Source: Biomphalaria glabrata (taxonomy: Eukaryota > Mollusca > Gastropoda > Planorbidae). From it: a stretch of DNA of 64,000 bases. Where the stretch lies: the NCBI RefSeq assembly GCF_947242115.1, contig NC_074728.1, positions 22,867,542 through 22,931,541 of the forward strand. Direction: 5' to 3'. A program made the translations under genes and the position numbers. Of this stretch, positions 14,501-29,500 are shown piece after piece (position 1 is the first letter of the stretch; every line of letters starts with the position of its first letter). The notes beneath the pieces were generated by a model. That model searched no databases and was not told the DNA's origin. It was given only the letters and a program-made list of their open reading frames with translations.

Positions 14501-17500
14501 GCTAATTTAGTATATACCACCACATCAGTCAATTGCTATTTCTTTCTCTTGTTTGAGATACAAAGAAATGTATTTCCAATAGCTAATTAAGTAATTGGAT
14601 ATTATTTTTAGTTATTTATTCTTGTGTTGTCAGGTAAAAGAAATGATTGTGCTAAATTTCTGCTTGATCCGAGATTGGATGTTGTAGAAATGGCAGACAG
14701 ACAGATAGACAGAGTGACTTGATATAAGCTTTTTAACAATAAATCATCACCCCTTTTAAAGTTTCCCAAACCAAGAAATGGAGAGTCCTCTAAGTTTCTG
14801 GCACCGGCAACCAATTATCGTTTTTCATTTACTCTTCTGAGTAGAAACACGAAACTACTAGAATATAAACAGAGCTTCCTCTGTGTTACTAGTGGTCGTT
14901 GACTTGTAGCACCACACTGCTCGTAGACTACTAAACTGTTGTAGGCGTAATGTATCTTAACTAATAAGACTTCTAATAACTTGAATAACTTCCTTTTTTT
15001 AACAAAAGTAGATAACACTTTATTTATAATATAGACAGAATCAACTTGTGATAAATGAAATAAATACAGTAGATTTTAGTAATATTTCTTAACAAAATTC
15101 TAAGTCACTACAATAACACAACCTTTCAGTCTTACGTTCTGGAGTAGAATGTCCTAACTAAGACCGAATGACGACAATGCCACCTAAGTTGCATCATTCA
15201 CAGTCAATCGCCAACCTCTTCCCACCGTCACCATAGAAACACATACACACACAAACACACTCCATAACCCTCTGGCAACCTGGAAGTGGCTGAGACAGAT
15301 TTAGGAATAATTTCAGTTTTGTATCGTCAAAAAGATTTTAAAAGTTTTTCAGATTTTCTCACCTTTTGAAACCCCAGCAGCTGCGCCACGATGGCGTCCT
15401 CGGCTACCCCCATCACATAACAGCCAAAGTAGTTGAAGTTTCTCATCCAGGCGTGGGAGACTCCCCTGGCTACGGCCAGGCTCCCAGTTATCCAGCCTTG
15501 GTACTCGCTGTTGGTGTCCCAATACACACTGCTGGAAGGTAACAGTGAGTATAACAATGTTATAGCTATTTGTTGTTTGTTGTTATATAGATACATAGTT
15601 CAGTTATTGTTTGTTATTTTCTGTTCAAATCGTTTATACGAGTAGAACTTCTTTCTAACTGTAATAGAGTTTGTGTGTCTGTCTAGTGTTTGGTGTAAGT
15701 TTTAGTTGGATTGAAACTGAGGCAGGGACGGTCTTAGCATGGGCAAACTAGGCAGCCTCACATAGGACTAAAAATATGTAGTGAACAAATTACGAAACTT
15801 AGATCTAGTCTCTTTCAACTCTCAAACATAGCAGAGCTCTATGGCTCTATGTCTACTGGTCTAGCTCTAAGTTCTAGATCATACAGGTGGTTTTTCATAA
15901 ATTGCGGTTTTATTTAACTAAGAATTCTTAATATTATCTTTCCGGTTTTCATCAATTTTATAGTTCATAATCCAAATGTCTAGGCCCCATAGGGCGTCCA
16001 ATTACCTAAGGCCGGCCGTGGCAGAGAAAAGGGGAGACGGAAGACTGAAACATGAGTGATTAATGAAAGATGTTATTATTTTTGTAATGGATTTGGAAGC
16101 AAAACAAGCAAAATATATTTTTTTTTATTTATGTAAGTGAAAGCACGGCACAATCACTGCAGTATATCTTAATATTTAAAGATGTATCTCCTTTTCAATT
16201 ATTGTCACAGCTTTCCTATTATATTTATACTTATAACTCGATAGAATCTAACTTAGGTCTCGATACGTCTAGGTGTCCCTGGTTCAGTTCTAGTTAACAA
16301 AATAAAACAATGAAACCACTAAATCAAACACAGAACCTTTAATAAACATTTACTGCATATCACACACAAGCTGGACTCTCTTGTCTGACAACAAAACACA
16401 CTTCCGGTCATTCGCGCAGATTGTAAAAATAGATTATATATACATACACACATTCATCCGTGACAATTATCACTAATTAATTAACTAATTTGTTAATTAT
16501 TAGAATGGTTGTCTGCGACTATGAATCAGAGAATGGGAAGTGGGAGAAAAATGTGTAAAAGAATTCATCCAGACAGACAGAAAGACAGACAGAGTGAGTT
16601 GATACAATCTTTGTACAAAATAAAAATATCGCCAGGTCCAATGTAACCGGTTGGTTTAGCAATATGTACAGAGGTTTTAAAATGCCCGCTACCACTTCCT
16701 TATGGGCTAGATTCGGCTCTTGGGAAAGACGCAGGCTGGGCATTACTGCTCTTTCCTTCGATGGAGATATATTATTATTTCTTAATAAGTACCATAGGCG
16801 TAGCTAGGGAGGGGGGAGGAGAAGAAGGGGAATTTGAAAATCCCCCCGAGCTTTCATTTGAAGGGGGGGGGGACCCAAATAAGTGTCTTTTACATTAAAT
16901 ATTAAACATTACGCTAAATACAGGGGCCCTCAAAGAGGTAACCCCCCCCCCGGGCCCCCAAATAATGGCTTCGCCCCTGAATAAGTACAAATATTTTCAG
17001 AGTATATCAAGAATCAAAGTGTATGACAGAGACATCCTGAAGTACGGCGATTGTTATAGATCAGTGATGCTCAAAATACGGCCCGCGGGCCAGATCCGGC
17101 CCGTGACGAGGTTCCATCCGGCCCGCTGAAACGTCAGTATAAAGTGTAGAAAATCTCCCCACCCCTTTAAAAATATATATAAGGTTGAAAAATTTATCTT
17201 TACCTACGTTAAATTGGTACCAAGAGCTTTAACATTTATGCCTTTATGAAAAGGAAATTAAGAATCTACAAGAACCATTTTGGTCATGTGGCCCGCGACA
17301 CGAGTGTCGGAAATTTAAATGGCCCGCAGGTTGAATTAGGTTGGGCATCACTGTTATAGATTTTTAGTTTGTGTTTCGTTTCGTATTTTCATTATTGCTG
17401 CTTTGGTTTCTTAGTGGCAGGTTGTTATTGCTTTTTTTTCCACTATAATGAATCAAATCGTACGGTACAATCACACAAAGTATTTACCTATTAGGATGCG

Positions 17501-18306
17501 TCGACTTTAAGGTCAAAAGATGAATCTCCGATTGCTGGACAATAAAATAAACATGCATCTGTATACTGCCGTTCAGCGTATCTAGCGAACTGGAAACGGA
17601 AATAAATAATTTATATAGTGCATCCTAAGCTTTTATATTTTTTTTTTAAATATAAAAGTCATTTAAAAGAAAAAAAAATGTAGAAAAAAAATTATAGGAC
17701 TATTTTTTGAATGAATAATTAGGATAAATAGCCCATCGCGGTGAGATATTGAGACATTTGAGATATTGAAACAGACAGTAAATGGTTCGAGTATCATCCT
17801 ATTCATGTTCTAGATGTCTTCCAAGGTGTGTAAAATAATGGCCTAGATAACGTACATTTTGGCTGCCAAGTTCTGAGACAGAATCAGGTAAATTTCTTTG
17901 CTAAGCTGAAACCGAAACAAAGTCTTATTTACTAAATGTTGTTAAAGGTCGATGACTTGTAGCACCAAACTGCTGGTAGACTTCTAAAACGTTGTAGGGG
18001 GTGTTGTATTTAAATTTGTAAAACTTGAAATTGTTTGTGAGCAATAGAGTATATAACTTTTATTTACAATACGGAAAAATTTGAGATAAAATGAAATAGA
18101 TGTAGTAGACTTTAGTAATAATATAAAATGGGTATTTTAAATAAAATATCACTCACTGCAAAAACACGTCTTTTCACTCTGGCATTCTAGAGCCGTCTGG
18201 CGTACACAAGACAGCTTACGACAATGACGCTTATCTTGCTACGTTCACAATGCATAGGCACCAACCAATCAATAACTTCTTCTCACCGTCACTATAGAAA
18301 CTCACG

Positions 18307-18346
<40 letters not shown>

Positions 18347-18363
18347 TACACACTCTCTCTCTT

Positions 18364-18438
<75 letters not shown>

Positions 18439-21400
18439 GTTAATAACACTAAGCTGAAAGTCTTGTTTGTTAAGCTGAATGTAAGATTTTTATTACCTAG
18501 CTGGAGTCAAGAATGGTTTTCTACACCTGTAAAACATTATGAAAATGTGCAACTATCTGCTTGGATAGCAATCATCTAACTACAGCGGTGTTTCCCAAAC
18601 TGTGTGTTTGCGGAACCCTAGAGGCGTGAATTTGGTGTTCCGCCATCTGCCGGTCCCAAGCCCGGGTAAGAAAGGAGGAGGGTTTGGCGTGGGGCTAGCG
18701 ACCCCCACCCTGTAAAACCACAAATACTACAGAAACGGCAAAAACGGTTCCACGAACTATTGGAACAATGAACTAGTAGGCCACCACGTTAATTAATCTC
18801 TTTAAAACTAATCAAGGTGTTCCGCTAGACACTCAGAATGTGCATGGTTTTCCGTTAACTCTTTGTCTCCTAACTGACGATACCAACGTTGATTCCACCA
18901 GAATGTGGTAAATAATTACGGAGAGAAAGAGTTAATGAAAAAAGCTTGGGAAACACCGCTATACAGTCATGTCTACTAAAAGGCAATCTCCTGCAGGTTA
19001 AGGCAATCCACTCACGCAGGAAGAACTTATAATCCTAACGTTGCGCTACTAGTTGTCAGGTATTCAGAGGTCAAGCCCTCTACTTCTACTGGACCTACAC
19101 TGCATAACATTTTAGAACTGACCTCCAGGAATAAAAATTGAAAAACATCTCCACGGGAACTATCTGCAACATGGCGACCCTCTCAAAGTCGTCTGGAGAA
19201 CTGCGGCAAGGGGAGAAGACAATTTGAAAACATCCGACTGGCTTGTCAGCAGTTACCTCCATTGTTGCATTGACAAGCATCTAGGGGAAAAGCACATTGT
19301 TAATTGTTATTCTATATATAAGGTAAGATAAGATAATGTTATTGTTCCAATCAAATGGAAATTCAGTTGGACTACAACTGACAACATCTGTACAATAACA
19401 GTATAGATGAAAAATTCGAACAACATTCACACACGAAACACATACACATTCACAACCAGCGCTTTATGAATTTGACTTCTATGTACTTCTCGATGACGAC
19501 AGCTGATCTTGTAACACTCTGATCGAAAGTGGGATAAAAGAGTTTTTAAATCTTTCTGTTTTAGTCCAAATGGAAAAGAGACTTATACAATGTTTCTGTT
19601 ATAAGTTTTAACATTTCTCTCACTGTGTTCAGTGTAGTAGATGTTCTGTTTCTTATTATTGTATAACAGGAGACGCTGTGGCTGAGGGGTAAAGCGCATG
19701 GTCTCCGAAACTGGAGGTTCATGGTTCGAATCCTAGTGAAGATTGGGATTTTTTTTCTTTCGGGACAATCTCCCCATGAATCCACCCAGCTCTGATGGGT
19801 GCCTGACATAAGTTGGGGAAAAGTAAAGGCGGTTGGTCGAAGTGATGGCCACATGACACCCTCGTTAATCGTGGGCAAAAGAAACACATGACCCTTACGT
19901 CATCTGCCCCATAGATCGTAATGTCTTAAAGGGAAACTTTGTTTATTATTTTATAACGTTAAGTCAAAGAGGTCCAATCAGACACGTTGGTAACATATCA
20001 GCTCATTAGTAGAGAACGAGGTAATTCAGGATGTTATAGATAACTGATGCTCAACCTAATTTGACCTGTGAGCCATTTTAATTTCCCACCCTCGTGTCGC
20101 GGGCCACATCAACTAAAAGGTACAGAAAAAAAAAAAAAAAAAAGCGAAATGACATTGACCTCTAACTATTGTACTAGAAACCTGTGGAACGTTACTTAAT
20201 GGGTTATTTAAAGTTTATATGTTTTATATGTTCTTGCTCTTTCCTGCACCTTGTGCCGAAGTTTCGGCGGGCCGGCTCTGGCCCCCGGGCCGTATCTAAG
20301 GCATCACGGCTATAGAGTGTGTGTTCGTATTGGCTGAATAAATTCTGATATAACCACATATAAAAAAGGGGTGAGGGATGGTTGGTGGACGATTACACAG
20401 ACTAAGGGATAGAGGGATGTGTGTCTCTAGTCTAGTAGTTCTGATGTGAGAATGCATTTTTTGTTCCGGCGGACTCCAAACGGAACCTAACACCATAAAC
20501 CAATGTGATACCCCTTCAGGTGGAACACCACTTTGCTTATCTTTGCGTGTGTAAAAGGCGGAGATCACTTTATTAAAAGAAACAACAGGAGATACAAGAT
20601 AATAGGTGGTCTTATAGAGAAGAAGATTGGACATTGTTGTTGAATCATAAGCGCACCGTTTAGTACTTATCGAGTATGTTAGTATTGTTTAGTGTTTAGT
20701 TGAAAAGAGCTTGTAAATTTTATTATAATTTTTTTTAAAAAAAATCACTTCCCTCCCGAAGCCCATCCTATGTATGTGAATAAGAGTCTATAACCTAAAG
20801 TAACACAGGTATGAGTTCACGGTGGCTGAGTGGTTAAACGCTTGGCTTCCGAACATAGGATCTTAGGTTCGAACCTCGGTGAAGACTGGGATTTTGGAAT
20901 TTTTAGGGGGGGGGGGCCTCAGTCCAACTAACTCTAATGACTTTGGTTGGGGAAAGCAATGATGGTTGGTCGTTGTGCTGACCACATGACACCCTCGTTA
21001 ACCGTTGGCCAAAGAAACATATCGTCTGCCCCTATAGATCGCATGGGAAACTTTGAGGTCTGTAGCCAACCCCGCTACTCTTCTGTATTAGGCGCTATTG
21101 CCCTTCGGTGATTGTTAACAGTTCTGCCGGAACAGCCACATGGAAAGGACAGGCGTTGGACTTACTCTCAGAGACTAGTTGAGATGATCCATTGCCACTG
21201 ACATAGCCGGCAAAAATAGCCCATAGGGAACACGTAACATAACGCTTACATAACGCTAACATTACGCTAACATAACGCTAACATAACGCTAACCTAACGC
21301 TAACATAACGCTAACATTACGCTAACATAACGCTAACATAACGCTAACCTAACGCTAACCTAACGCTAACATAACGCTAACCTAACGCTAACCTAACGCT

Positions 21401-22583
21401 AACCTAACGCTAACATAACGCTACATAACGCTACATAACGCTACATAACGCTACATAACGCTAACATAACGCTAACCTAACGCTAACATAACGCTACATA
21501 ACGCTAACCTAACGCTAACCTAACGCTAACATAACGCTACATAACGCTACATAACGCTACATAACGCTAACATAACGCTAACATAACGCTAACATAACGC
21601 TAACATAACGCTACATAACGCTACATAACGCTAACATAACGCTAACAAAACGCTAACATAACGCTAACCTAACGCTAACCTAACGCTAACATAACGCTAC
21701 ATAACGCTAACATAACGCTAACATAACGCTAACATAACGCTAACACAACGCTACATACCTCTACTCTAGAACCTGAGTTGACCAATGTGTTCCTCCGAAC
21801 GACTGTTTTCAATATTTTCCACTGAAGGTTAGTAAATGGGGAGCTTGTAACTACAGTGACAGGACCAGCAGCCACGCCGCCTTGCATCTTACAGACTATG
21901 TAGACAAGCCCGTAATAGTCCAGTGACAGTAGCATCTCTGCGAGAAAATGTACACAAGAATGTTACATACAACTACCAATCAGTCAGTCATGGGCTTAAA
22001 GGGAAACTCCGATAGTTTTGACAATTTTTGATATAATGTGTGTTTTGGTGTACAGATAATGAATATATGATTCTTTTTTTTTTTTATTTGCAATAATAAC
22101 TTAGTAATTGATGTTTTTCCGACGTAATTTTCCTGCGCGTCCAAAACAGTCAGACTTTCACCGGGTTTCTATGTGACGTCACAAATGTGTTTTAATCCAT
22201 TGACTTATTGTATAACAGGAGACCATACAGCAAAGTTTACATTCTCGTAAAAGAAATATATCTTCGTCTATGCATTTAGATCTAGATCTAAAAAAATGCG
22301 TATTAAAAGTATATTCACATGCTTGACTAACCACGGCAGTGTGTATTATCTCGCCTGACCACTCAACACACAACAAACACTATCGCTTGGTTGTCTTGTC
22401 ATGACCGACTACACGTAGTCTAGACTAGCCTTGCACTGACCAGCTCGTTCGAATCAGTCAGACACACGATCTATTTACTTCTTGGGACAGGGAGAGGATT
22501 AGATGAAAATGTTACTCTTTTTCTCGAGTTGATTATCTTTATGCTTTTAGATCTATCTATAGATGTATATATTGTCAATATAC

Positions 22584-22622
<39 letters not shown>

Positions 22623-24740
22623 TCCTTTTGTCTCGAAAGGCAATGGATGCGCCCAAGTGAGTCACTGGTTTTGGCTTAATCTTGAGACGGGGCAGAATCT
22701 GGTGTGGCTAATCAAGCCAATTCTAGAACGGCAGACTTTGCCACAATTCGTACATTTGTATGCCTCTGATTTAGGGCTAGCAGACAGGGCAGCTTTCTTT
22801 TTTTCCCTCTTGATTAAAGCCGCTTCAATTCTTTTGTTCTCAGCAATGGTTGTCCCAGCACGCACAGTCTGTCTCCATGCACTCCGGTCTTTGGCTATGT
22901 TTTCCCACATACTTTCACTGATGCCTGAGGCTCTCATGTCTCGCTTGCAGACATCTCTATATGTTAGTCTTGGGCGGCCCTTGGGTCTGACTCCTTCCAC
23001 AAGCTCAGCATATAAGATATCTTTCGGGATTCTACCATCTGGCATGCGGGTGACATGTCCGAGCCAGCGTAATCTCCTTTGTGTCAGGAGAGCATACATG
23101 CTGTTCATATTGGCCAATCTCAAAACTTCCTGATTGGAGACATGGTCCCTCCAAGAGATGCCCATTATGCGTCTCAGGCAGCGCAAGTGGAAACTATTCA
23201 ATCTGTGCTCTTGGTACATGTATGTTGACCAGCTTTCACTGCCATAAAGGAGAGTGCTCACAACACAGGCGTTGTAGACTAGGATTTTGGTCGCTGTGGT
23301 CAATTTACCATTTTCCCAGACGCGCTTGGAGAGTTTTGCCAATGCTGTGGTAGCTTTTCCTATCCTTTTTGTCAGCTCGATGTCTAAGTCTAGGTTACTG
23401 ACAATTGTTGAACCCAAGTAGGTAAATTCCTGCACCACTGAAAGGGTGTGGTTCCCAATTTGTATTATAGGTATTTCTGCAACGTCTTGTGCCAGGATTT
23501 CGGTCTTGGAGAGACTTATAGTAAGGCTAAACTCTTGACAAGCAGCTGCTAAGGCGTTCACTAGCTTCTGTAGACCTCCTTGTGAGTGAGATACGAGTGC
23601 CGCGTCATCGGCAAACAGCAGCTCCCTTATCAAGATACGACGCCTTTTCGTTTTGGCTTTAAGACGTGCCAGGTTAAAGAGCCTTCCATCGGATCTGCTA
23701 TGGATGTATATTCCGTCTTCCAGGGATTTAAAAGCACTGGATAGTACGACTGAGAAGAAGATGCCAAATAGTGTAGGGGCCAGTACACATCCTTGTTTTA
23801 CACCGCTCTTAATGGAGAATGGCCTGGAGGAAGAACTTTCAAACTGAACGGTGCCCTGCATATTTTCGTGAAAAGCTGACACTAGTTTTCTTAACTTATT
23901 TGGACAGCCGATTCTCTCTAGTACAGCAAACAGACCGCTTCTGCTAACAAGGTCAAAGGCCTTGGTCAAATCAATAAAAGCTATGAAGAGGGGCTGCTTT
24001 TGTTCTCTGCTCTTCTCCTGTAGCTGCCGCAGAGAGAAAATCATATCTGTTGTAGATCTTCCTGCCCTAAAGCCACACTGCGACTCTGGATAAACACGAT
24101 CTGCCAGGATCTATATATATATATATATAACTGTATCATAGCTCTGGACTAGGCCGTCACTAAGCCTAACAGCCTAACAGCTACTGTAAGAATGAAGCGA
24201 TACGATCGGTCAAATCTAGTTTCTCTTTCAGTATTGTTGAGGGAAGTGACATTTGACATGGTTTAAAACAAAATGCTATAGAAACCCGTTTTTTTTTTTT
24301 TTTGACATGTCAAGAATTTACTGACTAATTTATTAAATATAAATGTTTTTAAGCATTTAAATAAAAAATGATAAAATGTTTACTAATACAACTTTTTACG
24401 AAGAATTTAAATATGTCAATAACTCAAATTCGAAAAACCATCGGAGTTTCCCCTTTAATGTTTGCCCTGTATTTATAATAACTCGCTGCTTCTCTCCATT
24501 CGTCTGGTAAAAAGTTTGTACACGTTATTTCTCCCAAACCCATTCTCAAATCAAGTTGAAATGTTGTGGGTTTAGTCCCCTGAAATAATTGTGTACGCTA
24601 TTTCTCCCACACGTACTCTCCGATTAAGTTAATACTTTGAAAAATTATATATTGTACCTAACAAAACATTAATCAATATAAAAAAATAACCAATTAGTCA
24701 ATTAATTATTGGTAATTAATTATTTTGTTTGAATTCTAAT

Positions 24741-24773
<33 letters not shown>

Positions 24774-26493
24774 GGATAGATAGATAGATAGATAGGTAGG
24801 TAGAAATGTAGATAGATAGAAAGAGAAAAAGAGAGAGAAAGAAAGAAAGAGTAGTAGAGAAAGATCAGTCACTATTACAAATATAACAATTTCAGATTTT
24901 CAGTTTGAGATGTTAAGGCCTCCGCGAGGTGTTGATTCTTGGCAATCTGTCTAGTGTAGATCTGACTGGAAGTAACGCTGAACTCAACTAATTCAGTAAC
25001 ACCGGCGAAAGGCCGAAACAATCAAATATGTAGTCGACGCTGATGTTGTTCTATAATGATATTTAATACTCAAGAAGGGAATCGTCTGATGTCAGCTATG
25101 TCCGTAAATCTGTATCTATTCTATTGTACTCAAGTCTACTACTCTACAAGAAGCGTCTTCCTTTTAGCGTCGCTTAGAGCGTTCTTATTTTTTAAAGATC
25201 TGTCACGTCACTTGTCGCTAATTAAAACTTTCCCCTTATTCCCGAAACAAATAACTAATTCCTAATCATGTCATAACAATGTACAATAATAAAGAAAAAC
25301 CTGCCACAACTGATGTGTTTATGACACCATCCTTACAACTGAGGGTTTGGTAGCTACCGGCAACCACACCGATAGGCTCATCAGAAGTTACAACTCGGGC
25401 TAAAAAGACAAAATCAAACTAAAATTACACACTGGCTACGCCTGTGATTTTTGTTACCAGACTAAATGTGTTTTTTTGTGCATCTACATTCTGGTCTATT
25501 TCATTTGTGCATCTACATTCTGGTCTATTTCATTTGTGCATCTACATTCTGGTCTATTTCATTTGTGCATCTACATTCTGGTCTATTTCATTGGACGCCA
25601 TCGTCTAGGTTATTTATCCAAATTTTCCTTTTTTTTTTAATGAAAAAGTTAAAAGTTAAAATAATATTTAACAATGTTATACTTATGTTAAAGGTGTGTG
25701 TGTGTGGGGGGGGGAGAGATGGCTGGGTGGTGGAAGGGAATGTTAAAAATACATTATCAAACACCCACTTGATTTGAAACATTGGCACAAAAGATATTTA
25801 TTAAAAACATGTTTGTTATGATGTATTGAATGTCATTATACTAAATACCTATTTATAAGATAAGTTCCTTAATAAGAATCAATCTCTTCACTATAAATAT
25901 AACTGAATCTGGTTAACTTGACCACGTCGGGACGCGATCGTTGTCGCGCTAATAACCGGTCGGTCCGAATCAACCGGATTGAACTGTATGATAGAATTAG
26001 TTTCAGTACTATAGGACTCGGTCCATGTAAGCTGCTTGTCCACTTAACCGGTGGTCTGCTTAACCGGCGGTCCGCTTAATGGAATTCAACAGTATTAATT
26101 AAAAAAAAAAAAAGAAAGTTGTTTGGACAAAATTAGGACTTTGGCGCCAAAAGTGATTTGTTTCATCAATAGAGTAAAGTTTTAACTTAGCGACTGTGAC
26201 GTGACGATTGAACACAAGACTGTAACGAAAATAAACACAAAATACTCTTGACAACTTTAGCGAAAGGTTGGATTTAGTTTCGGAAGTAGATTGTTAACTT
26301 GGCGACATTCGACGGTTCCACTCATTGCGTATTCAACCTCTTGTTTACACCGTTCGTCAGCTTATCTCTATAGTGTTGTGGTATTTGGTTACCTCTGTTA
26401 AGAGTTATCTGCACAAGACACAGTGCAGAGGCACCGAATAAAGTTAGCGAGCTAATATTTATAGTATATTTCTATCGCCTTTGTTCTACGCAA

Positions 26494-26544
<51 letters not shown>

Positions 26545-29500
26545 AATCCTTTCAGATCTTGTGGTAATCTGTTTCTGTGGCATACGGTTAACGAGGGTGT
26601 CATGTGGCTAGCACAATGACCAACGCCTTTAGAACTTATGTTAGAGCTGGGTGGACTCAGAGGCGCCCGAGGATCTCGAAATTAAAAATCCCAGTCTTCA
26701 CCAGGTTTCGAACCCCGCACCCCGGCTCAGAAGCCAAGCGCTTTACCGCACAGCTACCGCGACTCCACGCAAGAATATAGATGTAATGAAATCGCTATCA
26801 CGGCAAAAAGAACTATCTGGAATAAGTTTCCCTTGTGATATCACTGCATACCTGTGTATTGCTGCAGTATCCCGTTAGGCTCAATCAGAAGAGATTGTTC
26901 GGCTCTGAAAAAAAATGAAAAGGGGAATAAGTTATCTCCAAAGACAAAGAAATTAAACTGACTTAGGAGTAGTGTCCCTGTTATTGTAATTGTACCTTTC
27001 AATTCCGAGCCAATGTTTGGATGGAACAAGTAGTAAAACTAGGTTTGTTATGTATTTTACAAAGCTTATATTAAGTTTGTACACATTATTTCTCCCACAC
27101 CCATTCTCGGATCGAAACTTTGCACATTATTCTTTGATATAGACAAAAGTCATAAATCAGCTAATTAGTTAATTAATTACTAGTTATCTATTTTTTTTTG
27201 TTTGATACCAATTAAGAAAATTAATCTTTAAGTATTTACAGATACGGCTAAATATCTAGGATTTCCTCCCAGGGCCGGCCTTAAGCCACTGCAACCTATG
27301 CGGCCGAAGTGGGCCCCGCACTTTCTTATACCCCGCGCTAATTCTAGGTGTAAATTATTAAATTAAACCATTATCACTTATATATAATAACAGGGTTTCC
27401 TCGGCCTCCTGATTTTAAAGATTGAGAACCACTGGTTTACAGTACTGCAGCTATAAGATATAATAGTAACCTTTTGACAGTATATTTGACTTCTTGTTTC
27501 TCTTGTATATTGTATGTGGTACCCTCAGTCTTGCCAGTACTTTTGGGGTTCAGTTCTATAGTGATGACGGTATTGTGCACCGAGGTGACACAGATAAGGT
27601 ACTGTGGGCCCCTAAAGTGTGTATTGGATAGAATAGACAATACAAGTCATTATATACATGAAAAACTTTGACACATTCAACAGCTTTGATATATCACTCT
27701 CCCGTTCTACAAGGATTTTACATTTAACATTGTTTTATCAAGCAACGGAAGGTCAGTGATAGCTAGGTAATACTCTGATTGCCTGGGAACATACTGCGAT
27801 AATTAAAAGATATCATTACAGGCAAATTATAAGTAATGAAATATTGTGGTAAGCCGGAAATATTATGATGACCAGGGCCGGCCTTAAAAAATTCCTGTGC
27901 CCAATTTAATGGATGTTTACGAAGCCGCTCTTCTGATTTTTAATTATATTTTTTACGGTAACAACTTTTACTATTAATAACATCATGATATTAACATTAA
28001 TTATACAACATGCATAGGAAGCAAGTCAAATTTCATTAGGCGCCAGAGGGCTAATCAAAGCCACGTCCATCGTACGGTGCAGTATGTATGCTAAGCCTTT
28101 AAGTCCTACATCTTTAAAAGCCTGAGACAACAGCCATGAGTGATACTAGGATGCTAAATGTAAATTGCGGGGCCCCTTCCAGGCGCGGGGCCCCAAAAAA
28201 GAGCAAAATGTAAAATCGGCCTAAAGCCGACCCTGGTGATAACTAGAAAATGCTATGATAACAATATGTTTGCCCAATAAGGTTAGTAGTACTACAGTAG
28301 TAGTGTAGTAAAATTCCTCTTTCAGACCATGCAGTCTATAGGGCTGATATTTCTCCTTCCCCACGGTTAAAGAGGGTGTCATGTGGCCAGCACAACGACC
28401 AAACCGCCTTTACCTTTCCCCAACTAGTCAGTTACCCATTAGAGCTGGGTGGACTCGGAGGCGCCCTTGTGGCGTAGTTTAGACACTTGTCTTTGTCTTC
28501 GTGTTTATGTCCTCTACTCGTAATACTTGTACAGGGCGAGGGTGCCATTTATTGGTCATTCGTTGTCCTGAGGCAGTTCACCCTCTGAATTTTGGTTGAA
28601 ACGACGGTGTGTTAGTCCGTGAAAGATTATTAGTCTGTACTAGTTTCTTGGACTTATATTATTCAGTAGGATTTTTGGGGACCCCTGTTTTAGGGTGAGA
28701 TACTTCGTTATGATATCTCTTAGTGTATGTTGTATGTGAAGGTTGTCGCTGTTTCTAGTTTTGGAATAGAGGTTGAATTCTGTGTTTATTTCGTTTATAG
28801 GGGTGCCAGTGTTGGAGTTGTATGTACTGAGCTCGATTCAATGCTATTCTGGGCGTCGCTTGTTGTCTCAGAAATATATAGTACAGTCTTGAGTGCCATT
28901 GTCAGACGGGCGATCGTCGACGGCGTTGAGTGTCAGGGCCGTTACACATCAGTTGGTATTAGTTGGGATCAGCTGAGGTCTAACTTTATTATTGCCGGTG
29001 TTGGCAGTATTGTGACGTCAGTCGGTCAGCGTCTGGTTGACTACGAAATCTTATCTTACCTTCTTATATAATACAGACGTTACTTCAAAAAAGAAGATGA
29101 TTACGTCCTACGCACGGTGACAAGTTGATAGCAGTAGCAAGGTGCTTATGTGAATTATTGAATAATATCTATCTATATATGTTATATTATATTATATATA
29201 TATATTATATATATATTATATATATAATTTTTTCATCATTCTATCATTCTAATTGTAAATATACATATATCAGTATCATAAATTAAATTCATTTTTTTTT
29301 GTTATTTAAACCATCCACATAGTTGGTTACTCTATGTACGACTGTGTGTGAATGATGTTCCTGTCAGGTTGAACCTCGGGACCTTCATTGTGTACACCTA
29401 TTCAACAACACAATTAATTCCTAAACCTGACAGCCCTTATGATCCCGAAATAACAAAAAAATATCCCGGTCTTCACTAGGATTCGATCCCGGGACCCTCC

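Noticed and set aside
18224-18457. Frame encoding LSLSLS repeats
   Set aside because: CT microsatellite.
19670-19745. tRNA-like sequences with A and B boxes (also in other SINE-A and SINE-B copies)
   Set aside because: They are SINE heads followed by the SINE body and do not fold as a full tRNA gene with a plausible anticodon arm that I could confirm by eye.
28727-29071. 114-codon open frame as a host gene
   Set aside because: No recognisable family and it ends at a retroposon-type TTATC junction; kept only as an unclassified block.
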